DNA of 47,623 nucleotides from Paracoccaceae bacterium (GTDB lineage Bacteria; Pseudomonadota; Alphaproteobacteria; Rhodobacterales; Rhodobacteraceae). Position numbers and translations under genes: made by a program. Location: contig VYFX01000041.1 of the NCBI GenBank assembly GCA_009842205.1, positions 1-47,623 of the forward strand. The letters are read 5' to 3'. Shown here piece by piece: positions 1 to 8,737 of this stretch (position 1 is the first letter of the stretch; every line of letters starts with the position of its first letter). Under the pieces are notes generated by a model. The model was not told the origin of the DNA, made no database searches, and saw only the letters and a list, made by a program, of their open reading frames with translations.

Positions 1-40
1 AACCTCGTAATACCCCTGTTAATGGGGATAAAAAATTTAA

Positions 41-589
41 GCGGGAATTACTGTATTTGATTTAATAAAATCTATTAACGATTTATCAACGGAAAGGCTA
101 AAAGAAGTTTGCACATTTCTTGAATCAGAAGTTAAATTTCAAGTAGATCAAACATTATCAAATGAAATTCAAACTTTTTTGTTATTGATAAGTCATTTAA
201 GTAATATAAACCATCCTTCATCGGGGGAGGGTTTCATAGAAGCTCCTGATGGCAAGATCAACGAACGCTTTTCAGAACATTCAGAATTTCTTAAATCGGA
301 ATACCAAGATTTATATATTCAGTATGGTAACGTTCTTAAGGATATTGAGGAACTATCCGAAATTGGCACTGTTAAAATTAAGCGTTTGGGTCTATATTTA
401 AAAACGTACAGTGATAAAATATTGTCAGAGTCAAATGGAGATGCCAAAATAGCATTAGACAAATTAGTAGATAATTTTAGTGATGTTTTATCAAACAATG
501 GTAAAAATTATGATAAAATTGCGATAAGATTTTTTATTGTTAATCAACTTATTAAGTGCAATGTTTTTCCTAACAGGGTTTTGAAATGA
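41..589 (+). CDS. ABC-3C system effector, C-terminal part (5' end missing or frameshifted)
   Basis: Hydrophilic, largely helical protein with no catalytic motif that I recognise. It is placed as the C-terminal part of an ABC three-component effector because its stop overlaps the start of a small middle-component gene (shared ATGA), which in turn overlaps a DUF2326 ATPase. That order is the known ABC-3C layout. The first standard start is a TTG at 179, but the same frame is open and protein-like back to 41 without any ATG, GTG or TTG. The real beginning is therefore probably upstream of the window or in another frame; bases 1-60 are open in frame 1. ABC-3C effectors usually carry the toxic or enzymatic domain at the N-terminus, which is not visible here. 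Role assignment is by context. Confidence 0.55.
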   Translation, partial: AGITVFDLIKSINDLSTERLKEVCTFLESEVKFQVDQTLSNEIQTFLLLISHLSNINHPSSGEGFIEAPDGKINERFSEHSEFLKSEYQDLYIQYGNVLKDIEELSEIGTVKIKRLGLYLKTYSDKILSESNGDAKIALDKLVDNFSDVLSNNGKNYDKIAIRFFIVNQLIKCNVFPNRVLK

Positions 590-834
590 GTAATATCTTT
601 TCTAAAGACGAGGACATACTTTCATCTCCCGCCATAGTCGGCTACCAAGTACTTTCTTATGCTAAGAAAAAGAAAGTAAAAAAAATTAGTATTTTTGATG
701 TTGCCGACCATTTTAAAAAAGAAAAGTGGTTTAGCACCAAGAACCTATATTTTGCTATGATTTTCTTATTTGCGATGAATTTGATCGAATTTGATAAATC
801 TTATATTAATTTGGTTCAAGTAATTGAAGATTAA
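586..834 (+). CDS. ABC-3C system small middle component
   Basis: Protein of 82 aa resembling the short winged-helix-like middle components of ABC-3C systems. It has an N-terminal 'SPAIVGYQVLSYA' segment followed by a lysine-rich stretch, then 'NLYFAMIFLFAMNLIEFD', matching the family pattern in which a hydrophobic helix ending in a leucine/isoleucine-glutamate pair precedes a short beta strand. The ATG overlaps the stop of the preceding gene by four bases, and its end overlaps the ATPase start by 11 bases, so the three genes are translationally coupled. Middle components are thought to bridge the effector to the ATPase; that role is inferred from the family, not seen here. The exact middle-component subfamily (type 6-like) is a guess. 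Confidence 0.65.
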   Translation: MSNIFSKDEDILSSPAIVGYQVLSYAKKKKVKKISIFDVADHFKKEKWFSTKNLYFAMIFLFAMNLIEFDKSYINLVQVIED

Positions 835-2523
835 GCGTTTATACACCTCACCCGAACTTATTGATCCTATTGAGTTTTCCAGCGGATTGAATGTAATTCT
901 TGGTGAAGGAAATGAAACTTCTGCCAAAGAAAATAGTGTTGGAAAATCATTAAGTATAGAATTTTTAAACTATGCGCTTTTAAAGAAAAAAGCTGATAGT
1001 AGAGTCAGACTTATTCCAGAAGATACATTCCCACCAGATACAAAAATCTGTCTAGATTTTGAAATAAATGGAAAAAACTACTCTATTTTCCGTTCTATAA
1101 AAGAATCAGAGAAGCCAGAAATTAAAGAGAATGGAGTTACAACCAAATTTGAGAAAATCAAAGATGCCACACAATTCTTAACAGAAAAATTATTTCAGAA
1201 TACAAATAATATTCATCCTTCATTTCGGTCGATGCTGGGGCCACTTATCAGGGATGAAAAATCAGAATTTAAATCTATCGTAAGGTGCTACGACACAAAT
1301 TTACGAATTCCAGAAGATTATTCACCTCATTTGTATTTACTAGATATAGACATTGAACTTTATGCAAAAATCAAGAGTTTAATCAAAGAAATTGATGATA
1401 CCGCAAAAGATATAAATAGAATAAAAGAAAATGTACGCTTGATTAGACAGAAAGAAATAGATGATGCGAGGTCTGACCTAAATAAATTAGACTACGAAGT
1501 TCAATTAATTGAAACAAATATTGACCAACTGGAAAATGTATCAGGATATGAAATAGTAAAAGACGATATCATCTCCTTAGAAAGTGAGATTGATTCTTAC
1601 CGTACAAAAAAAAGTTATTAGAAACTAAAGTAGCGCGCTTAAAAACAGTTTCTCAGAAGGTTGATTTACCAATAGAAGAAATATCAGAGTTCTATGAACA
1701 GATAAAAACAGGATTAGGCAATTACATAGAAAGAAACCTTAATGAGGTTATTAGTTTCAAAGAAAAAATCGATGATTTTCAGAATAAACTCATAACTGAA
1801 AGACGATTGGAACTAGAAAAAGAGATTAAAGAATTCAATAAAATTCTGTCAGAAAAGGATAAGAAATTATCCGAATGTTTTAAAGTTCTAGACCAAAAAG
1901 GTAAGTTAAAAAATCTTAAACAGACTTATATAGCTTTCAAAGAAAAATCTGACCAGTTTTATGAATTAAGAGGCTATGTTGATAGGTATGACCACTTAGA
2001 GTCCTACAAACAAGAAAAGAAAACAGAAAAAGAGACAGAACTACTTAAATTTCAATCAAAAATTTCTGAACATAAAGATATTATAACTGACTTTGAAAAA
2101 GATACACTGGATATACATGAATTTATACAAGGCAACCGATCCGCTTCATTCCAATTGAAATCAGTAAATAATAAGTCTGTAGTAGAAATAGTAATGCGAA
2201 TTGATAGTGACGGTGGGCATAGTATTAATAGAGAAAAAGTATTTATTTATGATATCGCCCTCTTGCTTAACAAATACACAAAACAAAGACATCCCGGCTT
2301 TTTGGTTCATGACAATATTTTTGATGTTGATCAGGATACACTAAATAAAAATATTAAATATTTACTTGGAAAAGCAAATCTTGAGGACCAACAATATATT
2401 CTAACTATAAATTCTGACCGCTTGGAAGAAAATATGAAAGAGGATCTAGAACATTATACCAAAGCTAGTTTTACCCGTAATAATAGATTCTTAAAACAAA
2501 GTTACCAAGAAAAGTTAAAATAA
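824..2523 (+). CDS. ABC-3C SMC-like ATPase, DUF2326 family (frameshifted at an A8 run)
   Basis: SMC/Rad50-like ABC ATPase that powers ABC-3C systems, probably sensing nucleic acid or nucleoprotein states. It opens with the family signature 'KIKRLYTSPELIDPIEF' and 'LNVILGEG', then a Walker A region ending 'NSVGKS'. A long charged coiled coil follows (about residues 170-430). The C-terminal DUF2326 core has 'HPGFLVHDNIFDVDQ' (Walker B/D-loop area) and 'YILTINSD'. The start is TTG at 824. The frame stops at 1619-1621, but from 1612 the -1 frame continues without a break to 2523. Joined, it gives about 566 aa, the usual family length. The break lies in a run of eight A residues, so it may be a programmed -1 shift, a mutation or a homopolymer sequencing error. 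AT-rich like its two neighbours. Confidence 0.85.
1606..1613 (+). other. A8 slippery run at the -1 frameshift in the ABC-3C ATPase
   Basis: Eight consecutive A residues followed by G. In the zero frame the codons are ACA AAA AAA AGT; slipping back one base after the second AAA gives AAG TTA TTA GAA and restores the 3' reading frame. The A-AAA-AAA-G context resembles bacterial slippery sites of the dnaX type. Nothing in the sequence alone separates a programmed shift from a lost A. I did not find an obvious strong hairpin or Shine-Dalgarno-like stimulator close by. Confidence 0.6.
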
Positions 2524-2587
2524 AATTCAAATATTAATTGGCATAAGTGAACCTAAATTCCATATGATTTTCTGAAACTCAATTCTT

Positions 2588-2780
2588 TACAAAAGTAGTT
2601 TCTTAACAATGCCTTTTTCTTCCCAATCAATAAATGTTAGCCAAAATCGGTGCCACACTTTGGTAATTCAGTATATGGAGTAGTTTTGGATAGGTCGATC
2701 CATGCTACTGAAGCCTGAAATTGATTTATGAGGGACAAGTTCCAGAATAAATCACTTGGACCCCAATAGATTATAGGGTT
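2588..2780 (-). pseudogene. Possible gene remnant downstream of secA
   Basis: The 255-base gap between the ABC-3C ATPase and secA shows protein-like sequence on the minus strand in two frames. One frame, from about 2780, includes '[13 protein letters not shown]' and 'WIDLSKTTPYTELPK' and stops at 2637. The frame shifted by one base continues with 'VWHRFWLTFIDWEEKGIVKK' to a stop at 2588-2590. The richness in W/F/Y and the apparent continuity across one frameshift near 2655 suggest the decayed C-terminus of an unknown protein. There is no start codon or known motif, and chance cannot be excluded. Confidence 0.22.
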
Positions 2781-5466
2781 AAAGATGTTGTCCCGGCCGT
2801 CCACAACAATGCTTGAATTTCTTCCCGGACCCGCAATAACAGGGTTTGTTCCTTCCCGGTTTCTGATAAGGCGTATTCCTTGGCTTTTTGGAATCCATGC
2901 CTGATCCGGACTGTTGTCGGTCTGAATTTGCGACTGGTGTCTTGCCATTGCCGGTAGTTGCTTCCCGAGGTTTGCCCGGTTCCGAAATAACAGGCCTGGT
3001 AAATGAAACTAGGCGGGTAACCGAATTGTTGATATTGGAAAGCAGGGATTGAAACAACCCGAAACCTTCCCGTTTGAATTCATTCAGTGGGTCTTTTTGG
3101 GCGTAACCGCGGAATCCGATTACGGAACGTAAATGTTCTAGGGCAACCAGATGTTCCCGCCAATGGTGGTCCATGGCCTGTAGAAGTATCTGCTTTTGCA
3201 TGATGCCCATTATTTCCGGGCTAAATTCCGCCTTTCTTTTTTCATAATACTCGGTAGAGGCATCATATATTCTTTCCCGTACTGTCTCTTCGTCAACACC
3301 ATCTTCCTCAGCCCATGATTCCATGGGAAGATCAACTCCTGTATTCTTGTGTACAGCTTCCCTCAATTCTTTCATTTCCCATTGATCGGGATATGACTTT
3401 GGAGGTATATACTGATCAACAAAGGTATCGACGACCTCTAGCCGCATTTCTTCAATTATGTCGGAAACATCCTCACTTTCGAGCACTTCCATACGCTGGG
3501 AAAAAATGGCTTTTCGCTGATCATTCATGACATCATCGTATTTCAAAAGCTGTTTTCTGATGTCGAAGTTTCTCCCTTCAACCTTGCGTTGGGCCTTTTC
3601 CAGAGATTTATTGACCCATGGATGAACGATGGCCTCGTTTTCTTCCATCCCGATGGTATTAAGTACCTTGTCCAGCCGTTCCGAACCGAATATTCGCATC
3701 AAGTCATCTTCCAGGGAAAGGAAAAATGATGAATTGCCAGGATCACCCTGTCTTCCAGAACGCCCTCTGAGCTGATTATCAATCCGCCGAGATTCATGGC
3801 GTTCCGTAGCCAGTACGAACAATCCACCAGCCTTGATCACGGTTTGCTTGTCTTCGGCAACTTCCTGCTCGATTTGGGCTCTGATCTCGGCAGGATCCTG
3901 TTCGGCATTTTCTTCAAGTTTTTCCAAAACCTTCATTTCAACGTTACCGCCCAGTTGTATGTCCGTACCTCTACCCGCCATGTTGGTGGCGATGGTAATG
4001 GCTCCGGGAATTCCTGCTTCGGCAATAATCTTGGCTTCCTGTTCATGATGACGTGCGTTGAGCACATTATGCTTCAATCGGTTTTTGGTTAGAATCTTTG
4101 AAAGGGTTTCGGATTTATCGATTGATGTGGTTCCGACCAAAATGGGTTGTTTCCTATCATGGGCTTCCTTGATGGCCTTGAGTATGGCATGGTGTTTTTC
4201 CTTTGAAGTACGGTAAACACGATCATCTTCATCAATTCTGGCCACAGGTTCATTGGTTGGTATTTCGACCACACCGAGACCATAGATTTCCCCAAACTCT
4301 TCAGCCTCCGTCAAAGCCGTACCCGTCATTCCGGAAAGTTTGGAATACAAACGGAAATAATTTTGAAATGTAACGGACGCCAGGGTAACGTTCTCGGACT
4401 GAATGGGAACCCTTTCCTTGGCTTCGATGGCCTGATGCAGGCCCTCGCTCAACCTTCTGCCAGTCATCATTCTTCCGGTAAATTCGTCAATCAGGACAAC
4501 CTGCCCATTTCTTACAATATAGTCCTTGTCCTTGAAGTAGGCCTTATTGGCTCTCAGTCCCTGGGTTACATGGTGAACTATGGTAACTGATTCGGCATCA
4601 TAAAGTGATTGGTTTTCTGGCAGGAGTTCTCTTTCCTTGAGAAGTATCTCAAGATGATCGTTGCCTTCATCCGTGAGGGTGACGTTTCTTGTTTTTTCAT
4701 CCAGCTCATAGTCCTCGGGCTCCACCAAGGGGATAACATTCTGAATTGAATTGTATAGTTCGGAGCGGTCGCCAGCCGGACCTGAAATAACCAGAGGAGT
4801 TCTGGCTTCATCGATCAGGATGGAATCAACCTCGTCAATGATGGCAAAATGATGCCCCCTTTGCACCATGGTTTCAAGAGTGGGAACCATGTTGTCGCGA
4901 AGATAATCAAAACCAAATTCATTATTTGTTCCATAGGTTATGTCAGCACTGTAGGCCTTGCGTTTGCCACTCTTGTCCAGATCAGGCGTAATTACATCCA
5001 CGGTCATGCCCAACATGGAATAGACTTTTCCCATCCATTCAGAGTCTCTTCGTGCCAGGTAATCGTTTACGGTAACGATATGGACATTCTCACCCGTAAG
5101 ACTGTTCAAATAGGCTGGCAGGGTTGCAACAAGGGTTTTACCCTCACCGGTTTTCATTTCCGAAATATTCCCCTTGTGAAGGAAAATTCCTCCGACCATC
5201 TGGACATCGAAAATGCGCAAGCCAAGTGCCCTCTTGCCTACTTCTCTTGTCAGGGCAAAGGTTTCAGGGAGCAAATCATCCAGAGATTCACCGTTTCCGG
5301 CCCTTGTTTTGAATTCCTGGGTCTTTTGGATGATTTCCGATTCGGAAAGCTTTTCATATTGACTTTCCAAACCATTGATCTCGACAACAAATGGCTGGAC
5401 GGATTTCAGCAATCTGTCATTGGCAGATCCAAAAAGCTTTTTCGTAAGGTTTCCGACACCCAACAT
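2779..5466 (-). CDS. secA: Protein translocase motor SecA
   Basis: ATPase that drives preproteins through the SecYEG channel. The 895-aa length is normal for alphaproteobacteria. In order: DEAD-like motor with Walker A '[13 protein letters not shown]' (about residue 105) and DEVD box in '[18 protein letters not shown]'; preprotein cross-linking region; second nucleotide-binding fold with 'GTTSIDKSE', '[15 protein letters not shown]' and '[20 protein letters not shown]'; helical scaffold and wing with '[20 protein letters not shown]'; and a C-terminal zinc-binding SEC-C tail '[14 protein letters not shown]' that binds SecB and phospholipid. The ATG at 5466 has GGAG eleven bases upstream. It stands alone, divergent from the 5'-nucleotidase gene. 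Other open frames over the same bases are shadows. Confidence 0.98.
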   Translation of the reverse strand: MLGVGNLTKKLFGSANDRLLKSVQPFVVEINGLESQYEKLSESEIIQKTQEFKTRAGNGESLDDLLPETFALTREVGKRALGLRIFDVQMVGGIFLHKGNISEMKTGEGKTLVATLPAYLNSLTGENVHIVTVNDYLARRDSEWMGKVYSMLGMTVDVITPDLDKSGKRKAYSADITYGTNNEFGFDYLRDNMVPTLETMVQRGHHFAIIDEVDSILIDEARTPLVISGPAGDRSELYNSIQNVIPLVEPEDYELDEKTRNVTLTDEGNDHLEILLKERELLPENQSLYDAESVTIVHHVTQGLRANKAYFKDKDYIVRNGQVVLIDEFTGRMMTGRRLSEGLHQAIEAKERVPIQSENVTLASVTFQNYFRLYSKLSGMTGTALTEAEEFGEIYGLGVVEIPTNEPVARIDEDDRVYRTSKEKHHAILKAIKEAHDRKQPILVGTTSIDKSETLSKILTKNRLKHNVLNARHHEQEAKIIAEAGIPGAITIATNMAGRGTDIQLGGNVEMKVLEKLEENAEQDPAEIRAQIEQEVAEDKQTVIKAGGLFVLATERHESRRIDNQLRGRSGRQGDPGNSSFFLSLEDDLMRIFGSERLDKVLNTIGMEENEAIVHPWVNKSLEKAQRKVEGRNFDIRKQLLKYDDVMNDQRKAIFSQRMEVLESEDVSDIIEEMRLEVVDTFVDQYIPPKSYPDQWEMKELREAVHKNTGVDLPMESWAEEDGVDEETVRERIYDASTEYYEKRKAEFSPEIMGIMQKQILLQAMDHHWREHLVALEHLRSVIGFRGYAQKDPLNEFKREGFGLFQSLLSNINNSVTRLVSFTRPVISEPGKPREATTGNGKTPVANSDRQQSGSGMDSKKPRNTPYQKPGRNKPCYCGSGKKFKHCCGRPGQHL

Positions 5467-5779
5467 TTACGTATTACTCCAGCTGATTACCTTTGAGGAA
5501 ATACATGGATTTCTAGAATTTTGCAGGAAAACTTACCAAACTAAAAGTACTTGATATAATCCCGCTAATGGAAGTTAGTATTATTCCGGTAAGGATTCAA
5601 CTTTAGAGCAAATTTGGAGATACTTTCAATCCGGTTTTTGGTGTATAAAAACCAAAGCAAAGAGATTTGATTTTTGTGAAATTATCTAGAAGTTTACAAC
5701 AATCGAAACAAAAGACCGATTTTTTGATTATGCTTGCTGTGAAGATTGAATATTTTAATTCAGGAGGAAAAAGGAAATC
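5467..5779. promoter_or_regulatory. Divergent intergenic region, secA / 5'-nucleotidase
   Basis: This 313-base, AT-rich gap must hold the promoters of the two divergent genes. A TATAAT hexamer on the plus strand lies at 5555-5560 but has no convincing -35 partner. A 7-bp inverted repeat (GGTTTTT at 5633-5639 with AAAAACC at 5647-5653) could be an operator or a weak hairpin. A strong ribosome-binding site AGGAGG (5762-5767) and a second AAGGA (5771-5775) precede the ATG at 5780. No small gene or RNA was recognised. Confidence 0.4.
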
Positions 5780-7294
5780 ATGTTGAAACGAAAAATTTTA
5801 CGATGGCTGGTGGTCGTCATGGCTCTGCCATTGATGTTTACCGGCACTGTTGTGATGGCAGAGGCAACAAAGGTGACCATCGTTCATTTTAATGATATGG
5901 ACAGAATGGGTGCCAAGGGCGGCCGGGGTGGTGTCGCCAAATTGGCGACCATTATTTCAGAACAAAGGATGGCCAACGAAAATGTGTTGGTCACATTTGG
6001 AGGTGATACGATCTCACCTTCATTGATGTCCGGGTTGGATCAGGGTGCCCACATGATAGAACTATTGAACCAGCTTGATCTAACAGCCATGGTATTGGGC
6101 AATCATGAATTCGATTTTGGTCCCGAGATTGCCAAGGTAAGGATTTCAGAGGCGAATTTCCCTGTTCTCGGTACCAATACCGTTGATCCTGAGGGCAATA
6201 TAATTGATGGCGCCTTGGATTCCATCATGGTTGAAGCGGGAGATTTCAAGATTGGTATTTTCGGTTTGACAACCGTCGGAACCCTTGAGAAATCAAGCCC
6301 GGGAGAGTATACCTTTCTGGATCCATTGGCTGTGGCTGAAGAACAAGCTGGAATACTCAGGGAAGCAGGAGCCGATTTGGTTATAGCGTTGACCCATACC
6401 GACACGGTCGAGGATAAGGTTATTCTTGAGAGCGAGGTGGTTGATCTTTTGCTGAGTGGTGATGACCATACCCAAATCGCAGATTTTTCGAATGACACCC
6501 TTTTTGTCGAGTCAGGAGGGCAAGCTGAACGTGTTACGGTTATTGATGTCTACCTTGATCGAGAAGAGGATGATGATGGCATGAAAACGGTTTGGAATGC
6601 CGATTACAGGATTCTGGACAGTATCAGATACGAAGGAGATCCTGAAGTGGCTTCGGTTGTTGCCGTTTATGAAGGCCAATTGGATGAACAACTCAATGTG
6701 GAATTGGGTGTAACCGAAACCCCACTTGATACCAGAAGGGAAACAATCAGGGGCAAGGAAGCTGCTTTTGGCAATATGGTTGCCGATGCCATCAGGGAAG
6801 CAACCGGTGCAGACATCAGTTTTGCAAATGGTGGTGGAATCAGGGGTGACAGAACCTATGATGCCGGAAGTGTCTTGACCCGTAGGGATATACAGAGTGA
6901 ATTGCCTTTTGGCAACAAAACAGTAGTCATGGAAGTTTCCGGTCAGGTAATCATTGATGCCTTGGAGAATGGATTCAGCAGAATCGAGGATGGATCTGGC
7001 AGATTTCCCCAAATATCAGGTATCAATGTCGTTGTAAATCCGAATGCTGAACCTGGAAGCAGGGTTGTTGAGGTTACCCGAGATGGCGCACCTCTAGACC
7101 CTGAAGGAACATTCGTTTTTGCCGTAAACAATTACCTTGCCGGTGGCGGAGATGGCTATGGCATGTTTGCTGATCAAAAGCGTATCATAAATGAATATGC
7201 CAGTGTACTGGATGCTGTCCAGGTGTTCAATTACATTTCATCCAGGGGTACGGTAGCACCTGAGGTTGAAGGTCGCATAGTATATCAGGAATAA
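5780..7294 (+). CDS. Secreted 5'-nucleotidase / metallophosphatase (UshA-like)
   Basis: Predicted exported enzyme that removes phosphate from nucleotides or related sugar-nucleotides, scavenging nucleoside and phosphate. Residues 1-27 form a signal peptide (KRK, hydrophobic core, 'VMAEA' cleavage). The metallophosphatase domain shows 'HFNDMD' (residues 36-41), 'GGDTISPS', 'GNHEFDFG', 'LTHTD' and 'GDDHTQ'. These correspond to UshA ligands Asp41, Asp84, Asn116, His217, His252 and Gln254, but the usual His two residues after the first Asp is replaced by Asp. The C-terminal 5'-nucleotidase domain has 'SFANGGGIRGD', 'ELPFGNKTVVMEVSG' and 'FAVNNYLAGGGDGYGMF', the substrate-binding signature. At 504 aa it has the normal length. 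It is followed by a clear terminator, so it is probably monocistronic. Confidence 0.9.
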   Translation: MLKRKILRWLVVVMALPLMFTGTVVMAEATKVTIVHFNDMDRMGAKGGRGGVAKLATIISEQRMANENVLVTFGGDTISPSLMSGLDQGAHMIELLNQLDLTAMVLGNHEFDFGPEIAKVRISEANFPVLGTNTVDPEGNIIDGALDSIMVEAGDFKIGIFGLTTVGTLEKSSPGEYTFLDPLAVAEEQAGILREAGADLVIALTHTDTVEDKVILESEVVDLLLSGDDHTQIADFSNDTLFVESGGQAERVTVIDVYLDREEDDDGMKTVWNADYRILDSIRYEGDPEVASVVAVYEGQLDEQLNVELGVTETPLDTRRETIRGKEAAFGNMVADAIREATGADISFANGGGIRGDRTYDAGSVLTRRDIQSELPFGNKTVVMEVSGQVIIDALENGFSRIEDGSGRFPQISGINVVVNPNAEPGSRVVEVTRDGAPLDPEGTFVFAVNNYLAGGGDGYGMFADQKRIINEYASVLDAVQVFNYISSRGTVAPEVEGRIVYQE

Positions 7295-7306
7295 TTCAAA
7301 ACATAT

Positions 7307-7338
7307 GCCTGGGGCCCTTGGAAGGCCTCTGGCTTTTT
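7307..7338 (+). terminator. Rho-independent terminator after the 5'-nucleotidase gene
   Basis: GC-rich hairpin with arms GCCTGGGGCC (7307-7316) and GGCCTCTGGC (7324-7333): nine of ten positions pair, counting one G-T, with a single T-T mismatch. The loop is seven bases and five T residues follow. It sits 12 bases after the stop codon and separates the nucleotidase from the puuA-like gene. Confidence 0.85.
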
Positions 7339-7414
7339 AATCATTCTGGCAAAACGAGTTGGTTTGCAATTTTAATTACAAGCAACGAGATTCGTCGGAA
7401 ATTTTAATTCTGGC

Positions 7415-8737
7415 ATGGCTAAGCAGGCTAAATCGGAAAATTACCAATTTGGTGTATTTGACCATAATGGTATCTTGCGTGGCAAGTGGATTCCGGAAGG
7501 CAAACTTGAGAACGCCCTGACCAAGGGAATAAGAATGCCCGGATCAATTCTGGCTTGTGATATTTGGGGCCAGGACAGGGTAAGCAATGAATATGTTCGA
7601 AAAGGTGGTGACTCCGACCTGATCTGCATGCCTACGGGAAGACAAATGCTTCCCTTGCCTTGGCTGAATAACAACTCCCATTTGATTCATGGCTGGATGC
7701 TGAATGAGGATGGTTCGGTTTTTCCGGGAGACCCGCGGGGAGAACTGTTCACCATGGTACAAAGGTTCCATAGCCATGATTTGTTTCCGGTCGTTGCATT
7801 CGAATTGGAGTTTTATTTGATCGACAAGGATTCAACCAAACCCCAGCCAATCTTTCTGGAGAGTCAAAACAGGCAACTGAACAGGGATTCCATCCTGTCA
7901 CTCGATGAGTTGGATGATCTTGGTGATTTTTTCAGGGAAATTGAAAATGCTGCCCTGAAGCAGGGAATAAGCACTGGAGGGATTTCTTCCGAGAATGGAC
8001 CCTCGCAATATGAAATCAATCTTGAACATACAAATGATCCGCTGAAGGCAGCCGATGATGCACTCCTGATGAAAAGAATAATAAAGGGAGTTGCTGCCAA
8101 ACACGGTTTCAAGGCAACATTTATGGCCAAACCCTATGGTGAAAGTGCCGGAAGCAGTATGCATGTCCATATCAGTATACTGGACAAACACGGTCAAAAT
8201 ATCTTTGATGATGAAGCCACAGATGGTCAGAAGCAACTGAAACATGCCATCGGAGGTCTACTGGAACAATTTGACGATTGCTTCCTGTTGTTTGCTCCAC
8301 ATTTAAATTCGTACCGGAGATTCCTTCCAGGTTTATTGGCACCGATTAACGCCAGTTGGGGCCAGGAAAACAGAACAACTGCCATTCGCATACCCGGAGG
8401 GCCATCGGGTTCCAGAAGAATCGAGCATCGCTTGGCGGGTTCGGATACCAATCCCTATCTTGTACTTGCGGTTATACTGGGAGGGATATTTAACGGTTTG
8501 GAACATAAAACTGATCCCGGAGATCCGGTCAGCGGGTTCACTGCCAAACGTTCCTTGAATACGGTACCGCCAAATTGGGGAGCTGCCATAGCCAGATTTT
8601 TTCGCAGCAAGAAAATGGCACAAATTTTCTCGGATCAGTTTATCGACATGTTCATAACCACCAAAACCTATGAATTTGAGGAACTTGCCAAAACGGTTTC
8701 TACTGCCGAAATTGAAGCATATCTGGATGCTTGCTGA
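7415..8737 (+). CDS. puuA: Glutamine synthetase-family ligase, probably gamma-glutamylputrescine synthetase
   Basis: ATP-dependent gamma-glutamyl ligase of the glutamine synthetase I fold, 440 aa. The N-terminal beta-grasp includes 'FGVFDHNGILRGKWIPEG'. Catalytic-domain motifs are 'VAFELEFYLID' (metal-binding Glu), 'GGISSENGPSQYEINLEHT', 'KPYGESAGSSMHVHIS' (ATP/metal site) and 'NRTTAIRIPGG...RRIEHRLAGSDTNPYLVLA' (Arg and Glu contacts). It lacks the adenylylation segment of true GlnA. PuuA rather than GlnA is favoured because the next gene, overlapping its stop codon, is a DAO-type oxidase like PuuB: together they would glutamylate and then oxidise putrescine or another amine. The substrate is inferred. 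The ribosome-binding site is weak. Confidence 0.82.
   Translation: MAKQAKSENYQFGVFDHNGILRGKWIPEGKLENALTKGIRMPGSILACDIWGQDRVSNEYVRKGGDSDLICMPTGRQMLPLPWLNNNSHLIHGWMLNEDGSVFPGDPRGELFTMVQRFHSHDLFPVVAFELEFYLIDKDSTKPQPIFLESQNRQLNRDSILSLDELDDLGDFFREIENAALKQGISTGGISSENGPSQYEINLEHTNDPLKAADDALLMKRIIKGVAAKHGFKATFMAKPYGESAGSSMHVHISILDKHGQNIFDDEATDGQKQLKHAIGGLLEQFDDCFLLFAPHLNSYRRFLPGLLAPINASWGQENRTTAIRIPGGPSGSRRIEHRLAGSDTNPYLVLAVILGGIFNGLEHKTDPGDPVSGFTAKRSLNTVPPNWGAAIARFFRSKKMAQIFSDQFIDMFITTKTYEFEELAKTVSTAEIEAYLDAC

Noticed and set aside
2637-2948. 103-aa minus-strand open frame at the end of secA
   Set aside because: Its first half overlaps the conserved zinc-binding tail of secA in another frame, so it is not an independent gene; only its last part is kept as a possible remnant.
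4849-5496. 215-aa plus-strand open frame
   Set aside because: Antisense shadow of secA with no family resemblance; secA motifs cover the same bases.
6512-7012. 166-aa minus-strand open frame
   Set aside because: Antisense to the 5'-nucleotidase C-terminal domain, no motif or ribosome-binding site.
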